Below, piece by piece: positions 23,972 to 35,963 of a stretch of 64,000 nucleotides of DNA. Made by a program: the position numbers and the translations under genes. The stretch lies in the NCBI GenBank assembly GCA_902729315.2, contig LR746281.1, positions 2,354,501 to 2,418,500 on the forward strand. The letters are read 5' to 3'. Under the pieces are notes generated by a model. That model was not told the DNA's origin. It worked only from the letters and a program-made list of their open reading frames with translations, and did no database searches. Position 1 is the stretch's first letter, and each line of letters opens with the position of its first letter. This DNA is from Spirodela intermedia. Lineage: Eukaryota > Streptophyta > Magnoliopsida > Alismatales > Araceae.

Positions 23972-26900
23972 TGACATGATTTAGTCGTTGTATAGTAAAT
24001 CACACAAATTTAAAATTTATAAAACTAGAAAATACTAATTTTTAGATATTTAGAAGTATTTATGAATAAATATATCAATTATAATTTAATAAAACTTCTA
24101 AAAATAGTAGTAATTTTCTACTCGATCATAGGAATATAATATAATATCTGATAATCATTCAAAAATTGTCTCAAAGAATATGATTTATTATGAATTTTAT
24201 ACTAAATATAAAAATAAAATATATTTAAAATTTACAAAAAAGGGAAATAAAGGTATGGACGTCAAGATGATGTCAGCACTTGACAAATGTCAATCAGGTA
24301 GAAATAGAGTTTTGCTTGACAATTCATGCATAAGTGATTACAAATGATTTAAGTGATCAAATTAAGATCTATAAAAGTTAGAAGAATCGTGATAGAATGA
24401 ATTATAACTTGGTAAATTTAAATCACATAAATTATCACTAAATTAAGGTAAAAATTAAGTTGAAAGCAAAAAAATAGAGTTCCAGCATCGTAGTGATGAT
24501 GCGTCGACGATGCACTAGAATCTTGAGCATTCAGGAAGATTGTCGTGTAGTGTCCACAACCTTGAAGATTTTTCTTGGACAAGAATGACGTGGGCATTCT
24601 CTAGATCTCTTTATGAAGTCTAGAGATCAATCAAATGGGTTGTCAAATCATCTTCGACAATTGTCACCCAACAGAGAGGAGTTTGATGGAGGTGGGGCGT
24701 GTGTTAGAGAATTTCATCCTCAGGTCTGTGTAGCAAGAGGAGGCTCTTCATTACATAATATAGTTAATAATGTAAGTCTTCATTATCATGAGTTAATAAT
24801 TAGTAAATAATATAGTTTTAGCCTTAAATCATGATAAATAAACTTATATTTGTGTTAAAGTGTGAAAAGTAATTTTCAATTGATTAACATAAATTTTTAG
24901 GTAATTATGTGATTTTATATAAATTTATATAAATTTTATAGTCTTACTTTTGAGATAAATGAAGAAAAATAAATAAAAATAAAAATAAAATAAAATGAGG
25001 GGGATTTGCCAGCCAGCCAGGCCTGCAAGTAAGTTAGAAGCATAGTCGGGGAGTAGCTACAAGTAGGTGCTCGAGCGGCTTGGACCGATAAGGGCACATG
25101 TGCACCACCACCCTTCCACGTCACTAGTGGCCGGCTGGTTGTGGGGTAAGGAGTAGTCGTACACGTACGAGAAAGGGACTTACTTGTAAATATAATATTA
25201 CTATATATTCACCTTAATTCGGTGCACAAGTAATGTGAGACTAAACCCACCTCACCTTCCCCATAAAGGGTGGGCAACCAGCATAGATTTGAATCCTCCC
25301 AAAGCCAAAACTCATATTTTTTACCTAATTATCGTGACTTTCCTGCAAATCACTGATAAAGGATTAAGCAACTAGAATCGCTGGATCATCGGTGAAAATC
25401 TCATCAACACAATTCACAAAGCATTGTTACTAAAATTGCTAAATGATTCGCGATAAAAAGATTGCAAATCTATCGAGTAAAGTATCTCTAATTGATCGAT
25501 GAACAAGCAGTCATCGAGAAGAGGACAATCCGCCAAGAGATGAGTTGCCACCTCTTGAGAGTGTACTGGATGCGATGAAGAGCCTCCTCTTGCTGCGTGG
25601 ACCTGAGGATGAAGCTCCCTAACATACACCCCACCTCCATCTAACTCCTCTCCATCAGGTGACAGCCACCAGAGAACCGCAAAGTCGTCATTTTTTTGCT
25701 CCATCGGGTGACAACTATCGGAGATGATTCGATGACCCATTTTCTTGATCTCTGACTTTATAAGGAGATCTAGAGATTGCCAACGTCGTCCTTGTCCAAG
25801 GAGAGCCTTCGAAGTTGTGGACACTACATGACGATCCTCCCGAACGTTCAGGATTCTGGTGCATCACTGCCGCGACATTGGAACTCTATTTTCCTACTTT
25901 CAACTTATTTTTTGCTTCATTTAGTAATAATTTATGTGATTTAAATTTATCAATATATACTTCATTCAATTATGATTCTTCTAACTTATACAGATCTTAA
26001 TTTGATCAATTAAATCATCTATAATCACTTACGTAAGAATTGCCAAGTGAAACTCTATTTCTATTCGATTCGCGTTCACTGGGTGTTGATGTCATCCAGA
26101 TGTCTACACCCTTATTTTCCTTTTTTGTGAATTTTAAATATATTATATTTTTATTTCTTAGTAGAAAATTTATAGAAAATAGTATTCTTTGAGGAAAATT
26201 CTGAATAATTACCAGATATTATATTACATCCTTATGATCGACTTAAAAAATTACAACTATTTTTGGAAGTTTTATTGAAATATAATTGATATATTTCTTC
26301 AGAAATACTTCTAAATATCTAAAAAATTATATTTTCTAGTTTTATAAATTTGAAATTTACGTGATTTTATATATAATGAGTGAGTCACGTCAAGGAGGCT
26401 CTTCATTACATTCGGTACGTTTTCAAGAGGTGGCGACTCATCTCCTGGCGGATCGTCTTTTTCTTGACGATGGCTTATTCGTCGATCAATCGGAGATGAT
26501 TTACTTGATAGATTTGCAATCCTTTTATTGCGAATAATTCGGCAATTTTGGTAACAATGTTTTGCGAGTCACGTTGATGAGATTTTCGTTGATGGTCTAG
26601 TGATTTTGACGGTTTGATTCTTTATCGACGATCTGTAGGAAAGTCACGATAATCAAATAAAAATATGAGTTTTAACTTTGGGAGGATTTGAACTTATGTC
26701 GGTTGTCTACCTATATGAGAGAGATTAAAATAAGTACTCTAATACCCTTATCAAGTGACTTCATCATGGTATATCTATGTTATAACTAAAAGGTATTTTA
26801 TGTATTAAAAATCTTTGAAGTCTTTGGGGAGAAGGTATGATATTGATTTAGTCCCACATCACTTGCGTGCCAAAGTTTTAAGTGAATATATAATAATATC

Positions 26901-27324
26901 ATATTTACAAGTAATGAGCTCTTTTCTACCATATGTACGACCACTCCTTATCCCATAGCCAATTAGCCACAGTGACGTAGAAGGAGAGTGGCGCACACAT
27001 GCCCCTATCGATTCTAGTCGCTCGAGCCCCTAATTGTGGCTCCCCCTGATTGTGCTTCTGACCACTTGTAGGCCCCATTGGCTGATGAGTCCCTCATTTT
27101 TGTTATATTTTTATTTTTATTTCTTTTTCTTTATTTATCTCAAAAATAAGACTATAAAAGTTATATAAATTTATAGAAAATCACATAGTGAGTCAAAAAT
27201 TTACATTAATCAATTGGAAAAATACTTTTCATAATTTAACACAAATATAAGTATATTTATCATGAGTTAAGACTAAAACTATATTATTTACTAATTATTA
27301 ACTCATGATAATGAAGACTTATCA
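23972..27324 (-). mobile_element. Solo LTR (LTR_4), reverse orientation, split by LTR_5
   Basis: An exact 5-bp target duplication AACCT (23967-23971 and 27325-27329) flanks the segment. It begins TGACATGATTTAGTCG and ends GACTTATCA, a reversed LTR of the 1.63 kb family. It carries an extra ~120-bp block (about 26710-26835) also present in the LTR at 60173-61895. It is interrupted by a forward LTR at 24771-26392. Confidence 0.85.
24771..26392 (+). mobile_element. Forward LTR (LTR_5) nested in LTR_4
   Basis: Starts TGTAAGTCTTCATTATCATG and ends GTCACGTCA, about 1.62 kb. Instead of a 5-bp duplication, about 18 bp (GGAGGCTCTTCATTACAT) are present on both sides (left about 24740-24757, right about 26394-26411), and about 13 extra AT-rich bases precede the LTR. 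The host site is the same LTR-internal position used by LTR_2. Confidence 0.75.
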
Positions 27325-27912
27325 AACCTCAACAAATTCACTAAGAGGGAGCTTTATAGATTCTAGTATATATCAAAAGAGCTCTTGGGAGAGGACTTAT
27401 CTATCAAAGATATAGACATCTTCAGATTGAAACCTTCTAGAATGTAGGATATACTAGTGACAAGAGAGATTGTAAGTCTATCACTAGTTATTACACATAC
27501 GTGAGTAGCAATCTTATCATGTGATGCTACAAAAAGTAGAAGGTAGTATCTTGCTCTAGTGTTGAGTTTGAGTATTGTGTCATAACTGAGATGATGTGAG
27601 AGATGATGTAGCTAAATTCACTCTTTGAAGAACTTGGCATCCCATCTCTTACGTCAATATCTATGTATTGTGATAATCAAACTGTCATCTTCATTATTAG
27701 GAATCCTAAGTTTCATGAGTAGATGAAACACATCGAGATTAATTGTCATAGCATTCAAGATAAGGTAATGCCATGTGTTATCTTTACTTTGCACGTTGTC
27801 TCATTTCATCAGCTCACAAACATCTTCACCAAAAGTCTTATGAAGATCTCTTATGACGTGATGTGTACCAAAATAGGCATATTTGACTTGTATGCTCCAA
27901 CTTGAGAGAGAG
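27325..27912 (+). pseudogene. Ty1/copia remnant, piece 3 (RNase H)
   Basis: Continues from 23971 across the solo LTR. Copia RNase H landmarks are visible: 'GRGLIYQRYRHLQIE' near 27390, 'KKQKVVSCSSVEFEY' near 27535, 'YCDNQTVIFI' near 27670, 'KHIEINCH' near 27725, 'HQLTNIFTKSL' near 27805, and the polyprotein end 'IFDLYAPT' with its stop near 27900. This end is typical of copia elements and is followed at once by a purine tract and the 3' LTR. Confidence 0.85.
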
Positions 27913-28093
27913 TGTTAAAATAGGCCAATTGGGCCCACTAAATCTATTTTAAACTTATTCTCTTAATGTTTCTATTCTTCTTCCACAATCTCCACTTCTC
28001 CTTCTCTCTCCTTCTTTCCTTATTTTATATAACCTCATGTACTCTTCTTCTTCAATACATCAATTCTAGAGTTTTCTCTTCCTCTTGTCAACA
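27913..28093 (+). repeat. 3' LTR of the copia element
   Basis: A 181-bp segment beginning TGTTAAAATAGG and ending CTTGTCAACA, directly after a GAGAGAGAG polypurine tract and the polyprotein stop. Size and TGTT..AACA ends fit a short copia LTR. No 5' LTR partner was found in the window. It abuts the gypsy LTR at 28094, so the copia element was probably inserted into that LTR. Confidence 0.8.
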
Positions 28094-28528
28094 CCTTAAA
28101 ATATGTTACAAATCATAACAATCAATGTGAACAATATATTAATAATATTATAGAAAAATAAAATTAACTAAGTTAAGGTATATTCCAACACATTATTTAT
28201 GCGTTATCACACTTCTTAATTTTTCTGATTACTAGTCCCTTAACAATAGATTAAAAATGATTGTGTTGCTATGATTTTGTTGTGTTCATCTTCATCATTA
28301 CCTACATAATCATGAACATGTACTTCAGAAAAACTCAATGAAAAACTAACTCATTTCATATTTAGACATCTCTAAGTCTTCATTAGACAGAGATTAGAAT
28401 TTTCATACGTCCATTTCTCACTAATTTATTTTGTCTCAAGACCAGCTTTTGTTCTTTGAATCTTTGTCATGCTTGGCTTAAATGCACAAAAGTTTGACTT
28501 GTAGCTTCAATTCTACCAGCTTGCTTTT

Positions 28529-28780
28529 CTATTTTTTTATCTCATGTAGGTAGCTTTTCCATGACTTTTTTCTTTTTGTCCTAGCCTCACGTGGAATTTC
28601 CACAGGACAATTGAGAAAGCCCTCTTTGTTGTGCATATTTTCGGGCTTCACTCTACATGGTTGAGGAACATGTAAGTATTTTGCAAGCCTTGCTGATTCT
28701 AATCTCACATGTGGAAGCCCCACGGAATCAGTAAAGGTGCTTTCATTAATGTGGCAATCAGCTTTTTTCTTACTTGAATA
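28529..28780 (-). pseudogene. Conserved ORF downstream of integrase (copy 1)
   Basis: Encodes a basic product containing 'INESTFTDSVGLPHVR', 'LHVPQPCRVKP' and 'EARTKRKK', closely matching the ORF at 35655-35963 in the plus-strand element of the same family. I do not recognise the domain. The position, between integrase and 3' LTR, is where Athila-type elements carry an env-like or additional ORF. Function unknown. Confidence 0.55.
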
Positions 28781-29345
28781 GTATTTATCTACTTTCTTGT
28801 TGTGGCAATTTTTCTTTATCTTTGTTTTTTTTAGCTGGTCTAGTCTTCACTATAGTCAAACTTTACATTTTGATGCAGCAATAACTAATGATTCAAAGAT
28901 ACTTTAACTAGCTCTAATGTAGTTTAACTATGTTTTGGTTTGGTAAGAAAGGATACAATTTATTATGTTAAATCTAATATAGAGATATGTCAACATGAAA
29001 TTTTGCTAGTAATCAATGAAATTTGATCCATATGATAATTCATGATCATGGCAGTATTTTTTCTATCTACCAAAATACAAAATTCAAAGTTGTGCTCTAA
29101 TTTAAGGGAGTTTTGAAATATATTAAACATGATAAACTCGTACATTTTCTTACTTTTAGCATTGTGACCTCCCCCTTCCCCCAAGCAAAATCATGTAGTG
29201 TCCTCAATGCATTTTGAAAGAAAGAGAAATAAAATGAGGGGTGAAAGATACAAAACCCATATTGATGGTTGAGGAAGATACACATTAGCTTACTATAGTG
29301 ACATTTGTAAAAGAAAGAAGTAAAAAGAAAACAGCTTAGCAAATG

Positions 29346-30480
29346 CTACATAAGAAAAAGGAAAAATAGAAAGAAACAATCAAAATAAAACACGAAATTT
29401 GTGCTACAATAGTCAGCAGCTGTTGCTAAAATGGAAGGCTGAGAAAGACTCATGGAGATCACAACTTCTGACAAGTTGTGCTCAAGGTATGATTTAAGAT
29501 GCTGGCCATTAACTTTGAAGGTTCTCCCTATTTTAGAATCTGAAATTAAAATAGCTCCATAATTAGAGATCTGCACAATAATTTAGGGGCAATTTCAAAG
29601 AGATTTGAGTTTACTGAAGAATAATTTTAATCGTGAGTTATATAACCAAACCTTTTAATTTTCACAAAATGATTTATGACTTAAGTTCTTTTCATGAAAA
29701 GCTTTGAGTTTGGCTTTGTAAATGTGAGAATTCTTATAGGCTTCATTGCGTAGCTCTTAAAGTTCTTGCATTTTAAGAAAACAATGTTTCCCTACATTGT
29801 CTAAAGACAAATTAAGTTATTTGATAGCCCAATAAGCACATTGTTCAAGTTCAACTGGTAGATGGCAAGATTTACTATAAATAAGACAATAAAGAGACAT
29901 GCCAATAGGGTTTTTATAAACTGTTATATAGGCCCACAATGCATCAAGTAATTTTATTGCCTAATCTTTAAAATCTTTAAAAAAAACAAAAAATCTCCTT
30001 ATTGATGAGTTCTACTTGGTCATTTACTTGGCGGTGATATGGGGTAGTGATCCTATGTTGGACACCATACTTTTTAAGTAAATTCCTAAAATGACTATTA
30101 TTAAAGTGAAACCCCCCATCGCTAATGATGGCATGAGGACAACTAATCGGGAGATTATATTCTGAATAATAAATTTCAGAATAATCTTGTGGTCATTTGT
30201 TCTAGTGGGTATGGCTTCTACTCATTTTGAAACACAGTCCATAGTCAAAGGAATGTATTCATAATCCGTAGAATGAGAAAACAGACCCATAAAATCAATT
30301 TCTCATTAATCAAAAATTTCTACTTCTAGAATTGGCTGAAGTAGCATTGCATCTTTCTTAAAGATGTCCATAGCAGCTTGACATGTTGTACATGACCTAC
30401 ATAAATTATAAGCATCTCAAAAAATAATTGACCAATAAAAGCCTCTCTTTTTTTTTTATTGTAGTAATCTTTTTAGAGGC
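29346..30480 (-). pseudogene. Integrase remnant of the minus-strand gypsy element
   Basis: The C-terminal part (29576-29346) has 'GRTFKVNGQHLKSYLEH', the integrase tail. Farther upstream on the minus strand the core is visible as degraded 'ISDGGFHF'-like and 'PYHRQ.N.QVELIN' stretches near 30000-30120, with the H2C2 region near 30380-30500. It parallels 33890-35080 in the plus copy but has more stops. Confidence 0.7.
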
Positions 30481-30770
30481 AAAATGTCCCCCACATTTAG
30501 AAGAATAGCACATAGTTAAAATGTTAAATTGCTCCTCCTTTTGGACACATATGCAGAGGATTTGATAAGCTCTTAGGCGAAATAAGTGTGGTTCTTCCCA
30601 AAAGTAATACTTCAGCTCACTAAAAACATTTCATTTAATACTTGTAGGTCAATTAGGAGGCAATTACCTTGTTACCAAATAATTAACTATATGCGCATAC
30701 TAAGATATTTTGCATGCATTGTTACCTCCATGTGAAGCCACAAATTTAACTCTTGGACCAAGGCATGAAG

Positions 30771-31019
30771 TTAGTCCTTAGCTTTACCTTTGAGAGTGAA
30801 GGGCAACAATCTCATCTTCACTATCTCAATGGGAATATTGGGATAATGTGAAATCTTATAAACTTGTGAGAAATCTTCTAAATGCTTACATGGCTCCGCA
30901 TGAACCATCCCATGAAAATGTGGTAACATTTGGATAAGGTGATGATCAACTCTAAAGTTGACATAATTCTCCATAGGAGCATTGATTCTATTCACTGGTG
31001 AGATTCTGCTAAGATTCAT
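30771..31019 (-). pseudogene. gag N-terminal fragment of the minus-strand gypsy element
   Basis: 82 codons containing 'HHLIQMLPHFHGM', 'CKHLEDFSQVYK' and 'VKMRLLPFTLKGKAKD', the conserved start of gypsy gag (compare 11185-11350). It is followed within a few hundred bases by integrase sequence, which marks the internal deletion. Confidence 0.8.
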
Positions 31020-32232
31020 CTAGGGAGATGAGTGATCTCTAAGATGGATTCTTCTTTTCCCTTTGGTTCGCTTTCTTTTTATTTATTTTTTCAAGGTCAC
31101 TTTTACTTGTGATGTTTCTTATAACTCTTTTTCTAGTTTGGTGACTATGCTCTACTGGGATCTACATCCTTGCATTCGCTTACTTCTAGTTTTGTTAATT
31201 CATTCTAATCTATCTACCTATCACTATGATAGTCCTATAAAATTCTCGATGATCACAATGAATAAAATGACATGAAAATATTCAAAATTAAATATTTTTA
31301 GAAGATAGATTTAATCTTTACAAGGAATATGAGCTGAGACATAATAGGCAATTTTCATGTATATTGATCATGTGCAAGAACTGGCTAGCATGTAATAACA
31401 ATTTATGTTCTTATTTTCAAGATGCCCTCTTTGATTATTTAGAAAAAAATTGAAACTTACCAGTTCTTTAAAACAGAATCACCAATAGAAAAATTTTAGC
31501 CACCAAAACTAATAGTCATAATTTTAGCCAATTATTCACATTATGCAACAATTATGATTGATCAATTTTTCGGAAAAATCATGTAATGCAAAAAAACAGG
31601 TCAAAATTTAAAGTCGAATTTTGAGATTTCTACTTGTTTTGAGCCTAATTTTTTCAACCTAAGGTTTCCCTTGCCTCACATTCTCACAATACCTAATCAT
31701 GTGACTGTTAATATAAGTGGCAGAACAAAATAGAGGTTAGGCAATTAATTTCAAATATGTTCGTAGATTAATATGCTTAATCAGTCTTACAAGTTAGACT
31801 TCAAATATTTTTAAGCACATGTAGTAACTATTTTGAGAAATTCACTTTTTATAAAAATAAACAAAAAATTAAAATTTCAAATATATTCAATTTATTGTAT
31901 TAAAAAAACTGTATGAAAACTTTTAAATGCTCTTAAAGAGAAACTATTATCTTGAGGTTGATTTTTCTCAAATAAGCCTGCCACATTCAACAAAGAAAGC
32001 TAAATGACATGATTCAATAGATATTGTTCAAGTCAATTTCTCTTAAGTTCGTATAAAATTTGCTCAATATGTCTGCAAAAAAATTCCTCAAGGCTTACTT
32101 ACCTTGTTCTTTAAAATCTCTCTAAGTAATTAACTAGTATCCACATCACCTTGTCTTCTACACATAAAACTCAAAAAGTTAAAAACATATTCATTAAAAA
32201 CAGCATACTTAAAATCATTTAGTTCTCAAAAT

Positions 32233-32250
32233 TCCTCGGCAATGGTGCCA
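32233..32250 (-). other. Primer-binding site of the minus-strand gypsy element
   Basis: On the minus strand, TGGCACCATTGCCGAGGA lies 2 bp after the LTR end ..CTCATCA. It differs at four positions from the TGGCGCCGTTGCCGGGGA motif common in Tat/Athila elements. Confidence 0.7.
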
Positions 32251-32252
32251 TT

Positions 32253-33253
32253 TGATGAGTTTGATTAGCTACAAGTATTGTTAGTTCTCAATCTCCTCAA
32301 TCAAAATATTATGAATTATTTTTTAATTTGATTCATAAAATACTTGTAGATAGAAATGAGCAATCCTAGATTGAAAAGAGAGAAAAAGGGGAGTGATGAA
32401 TCCAGATCTGATTTCTTAGACCTGACAAGCATAAAAATGACAATCAAGTGTTCATGACTTCTACTTCTAAATTTCTAAGTAAAATCTAACATAAAATAAA
32501 TGGGACTTTTCTTATCTCAAAGCTAACCTAGTGTCACCGTTATTTCATCCTTCTGCTAGGAAGAGGCGTTCACTCAAAGTAGTGGGAGAGGCCTCATTCA
32601 AGCAAGATGAGGAGCGCTCTAGATTGACACACCTACATTCACATGATGTGGAGCAAAGAAAATCCTAAACCCTCTAGGCTGGCTGAATCATCAAAAGTTT
32701 CCATAGTCAAAAAGTTGTTCATGACATGAGTTTTCCCTAAAAATATAGGGTGGTGTTCCATCTCTCTCCTCTCTTGCTCACCTCTCGCTTGTGCAAGAGA
32801 AATTGCCCAAAGGTTCTAGTGGCTTCATCCCCCACAAGGCCACACTCCATTAGATTGATGGACTTCCTTCTTGTGTGCTCTATCCTAAGCCATTGGATCC
32901 TTTTCCTACCAGAAGGCTGCCTCCTCACTTCCGTGACTGATGGTTAGGCTGCTGCATTGCAGCTGTTGATGAAGTGCCCATGACTTGAGGGATAAATTCT
33001 TGAAATCACTAGAAAATAATTAGGAAAATCAAAAAATCATATTCAATGTCTATAACAATCATGTTAATAAGCCACCCAAATGTGTAAGAGGAGATTAATC
33101 TCATAAAATTCTAAAAAATATTTAAAATATTAATATACCTTGAAATATATTAAAAATCATAAAGATTGATGTGAACAGCACACTAATTATATCATAGAAA
33201 TGTAAAATTAACTAAGTTGAAGTGTATTCCAACACATTATTCATGTGTTATCA
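32253..33253 (-). repeat. 5' LTR of the minus-strand gypsy element
   Basis: 1001 bp, starting TGATAACACATGAATAATG on the minus strand and ending CTCATCA. It aligns along its length with the LTR at 36312-37315. Its outer edge directly abuts plus-strand pol sequence of the neighbouring element. Confidence 0.8.
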
Positions 33254-33850
33254 AAGGCTTTGTCAATCTTACTAAACCACTAACCAAACTCCTAGCTAAG
33301 GAGCAAAATTTTGTGATAGACGCTGTAGGGAAATCATCCTTCCTCATAACTAAGCAAGCTCTTATCAACGTTTCTATCATCCAAGGTCCTAACTAGACCC
33401 ATCCTTTTAAGTTAATGCTTGATGCTTCTAATTTTACAGTAGGAGCTGTATTGAGCCAATTAATTGACAAGAAATCAGTCGCCATCTATTACGCTAGTAA
33501 AACTCTTGATGACTCTCAATTAAATTACACTACTACTGAAAAACAATTAGCTATTATTTTCACTTTTAAAAAAAATTGGTCTTATATTTTAGGTAGCAAG
33601 GTTACAATTTATATTGATTACTCCACCATTAAATTTTTATTGACAAAAAAAAGGCAAACCTAGATTGATCAGATGGATTTTATTGTTGCATGAGTTTGAT
33701 CTAGATGTCAAAGATAAAAAGGGAAGAGAAAATTTTGTGGCTGATCACTTGTCTCAATTATGTATGCATAATAATCTACTAATTTTAGGTGTTTTTCCTG
33801 ATGAGCATTTACTTACTATTAATGTAACATGGCAATTACCACCTAACTAG
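33254..33850 (+). pseudogene. RT thumb and RNase H of the plus-strand gypsy element
   Basis: 'FVNLTKPLTKLLAKEQNF' near 33257 is the RT thumb. RNase H follows with 'LMLDASNFTVGAVLSQ' (33409), 'TTEKQLAIIFTFKK' and 'TIYIDYSTIKFLL' near 33605. The connecting '[26 protein letters not shown]' stretch is intact near 33690-33765, after one frame break at 33661. Confidence 0.8.
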
Positions 33851-33889
33851 CCTAGAAATATTAAATAAAGTTTTTTTAGTGAGCTGAAG

Positions 33890-35110
33890 TGTTCCTTTTT
33901 GGAAGAATCAGAATTATTTCACTTAAGAGTTAATCAAATCCTTGGCATATGTGTCTCAAAGGATGAGCAATTTAATATTTTAACTATGTGCCATTCTTCT
34001 ACATGTGGGGGACATTTTGTCTCTAAAAAGACTACTGCAAAACATTTTCAAAGGGGTTTATATGTTGGGCAACTATTTTTCGAGATGCTCATAACTTTTA
34101 CAAGTCATGTACAATATGTCAAGCTATTGTGAACATCTCTAAGAGAGACCCAAAGTCACTCCAACCAATTCTAGAGGTCGAAAAAATTTGATTTATGAGA
34201 AAATAATTTTATGGGTTTTTTTCCACCTTCTATAGGTTATGAATATATTATTTTGACTGGGGACTATATTTCAAAATGGGTAGAAGTTATACCCACAAGA
34301 ACAAATGACCACAAAATTATATTGAAATTTATTGTTCAGAATATACTCTCTCGATTTGGCTGTCCTCATGCCATCATTAAAGATCGGAGATCTCACTTTA
34401 ACAATAGTCATTTTAGGAGTTTTCTTAAGAAGTATAGTGTCCAACTTAGGATCATGACCCCATATCATCCCCAAGCTAATGGTCAAGTAGAACTCAACAA
34501 TAAGGAGATTATTTTTTTCTTGAAAAAGATTGTTCAGTATGATGGTAAGGATTTGATAGTAAAATTACTCAATGCATTGTGAGCCTATAGAACAACTTAT
34601 AAAAACCCTATTGGCATGTCTCCTTATTGTCTTATTTATGGTAAATCTTGTCATCTAACTAGTTGAACTTGAGCTCATGCTCATTAGACTATTAAGCAAC
34701 TTATTTTGTCTTTAGGTCATTCAAAAAACATCGTCTGCTTCAAATATAGGAACTTCAAAAACAACGCAATGAAGCCTATGAGAATTCTTGTATTTACAAA
34801 GTCAAATTCAAAGCTTTTCATGACAAGAACTAAAGTTGTAAATCATTTTGTAAAAATTAAAAAGTTTAGCTATATAACTCAGAATTAAAATTATTCTTTG
34901 GAAAACTCAAATATTATTGAGATGGTCCCTACATTATTGTGTAGATCTCTAATTTTAGAGCTGTTTTTAATTTTAAATCTTAAAATAGGGAGAACCTTCA
35001 AGGTTAATGGCCAGCATCTTAAACCATATTTTGAGCATGACCAGCCAGTAGTTGTGATCTCCATGAGTCTTTTCCAGCCTTCTCATCTTAGCAGTAGCTG
35101 TTGACTGTCA
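33890..35110 (+). pseudogene. Integrase of the plus-strand gypsy element
   Basis: H2C2 zinc domain at about 33985-34130 ('MCHSSTCGGHF' and a 'C..C' pair). Core: 'WVEVIPTRTNDHK' near 34280, 'FGCPHAIIKDRRSHFNN' near 34350 (the second Asp is kept but the following Gly changed) and 'MTPYHPQANGQVELNNKEI' near 34455 with the catalytic Glu. The C-terminal tail 'GRTFKVNGQHLKPYFEHD' lies near 34985. Several stops separate these blocks. Confidence 0.8.
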
Positions 35111-35654
35111 CAACAAAAAATTCTTCTTTTACTTTGAATATTTTCTTTCCTCTTTTCCTTTTTCTTATGTAGCATTTCTTGAGCTTCTTTTCACTTCTTT
35201 CTTTTGCAGATGTAGCTATGTTAAACTGAAGTGTATCTTCCTTAACCATCATTATGGGTTTTGTATCCTTCACCCCTTATTCTATTCCTCTTTCTTTCAA
35301 AGTGCATTGAGGAGATTGCATGATTCTACTTGAGGGGGGTGGGTGGGGGCACAAAGGTAAGAAAATGCACAAGCCTTTTATGCTTCATGCATTTCAAAAT
35401 TCCCTTAAATCAGAGCACAAACTTTAAAATTTTTATTTTTGGTGAATATAAAAAATACAGCTATGATCATGAATTATATAGTATAGATTAAGTTTCATTT
35501 ATTACTAGCAAAATTTTATGTTGACATATCTCTATATTAAATTTAGCGCAATAAATTACACCCCTTCTTACCATATCAAAATATAGTCAAACTATTTTAG
35601 AGTTAGCTGAAGTATCTTTGAATCATTACTCATTATTGTATCAAAATGTGAAGT

Positions 35655-35963
35655 TTGACTTTAGTGAAGACTACACCAGCCAAAAAGAAAAAAAAAAGTA
35701 GAGCAAAGCCTCCACAACAAGAGAGTAAAATACTTTTCAAGTTGGAGAAAAGCTTCCTGCCACATATTCATGAAAGCACCTTTATTGATTCTGTGGGGCT
35801 TCCACATGTGAGATCAAAATTATCAAGGCTTGTGAGATACTTACATGTTCCTCAACCATGTAGAGTGAAGCCCAAAAAATATGCACAACAAAGAGGGCTT
35901 TCTCAATTGTCCTGTGGAGATTCCATATGTGAGGCTAGGACAAAAAGAAAAAATGTTGTCTAG
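35655..35963 (+). pseudogene. Conserved ORF downstream of integrase (copy 2)
   Basis: 102 codons, Lys-rich at the start, then 'HESTFIDSVGLPHVR', 'YLHVPQPCRVKP' and 'EARTKRK'. The same frame is recognisable in the minus-strand element (28780-28529). A 1-nt difference after the CRVKP motif shifts the frame for about 25 codons between copies. No known domain recognised. Confidence 0.55.

Larger units (their letters stand above)
28094..33253 (-). mobile_element. Second gypsy family, minus-strand element with internal deletion
   Basis: Read on the minus strand: 5' LTR 33253-32253, primer-binding site 32250-32233, leader, gag near 31019-30771, then directly integrase sequence (about 30480-29346), a short downstream ORF (about 28780-28529), a weak polypurine tract and the first 116 bp of the 3' LTR (28209-28094), cut by the copia element. 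Protease and most of the reverse transcriptase are missing, so it is internally deleted and non-autonomous. Confidence 0.8.
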
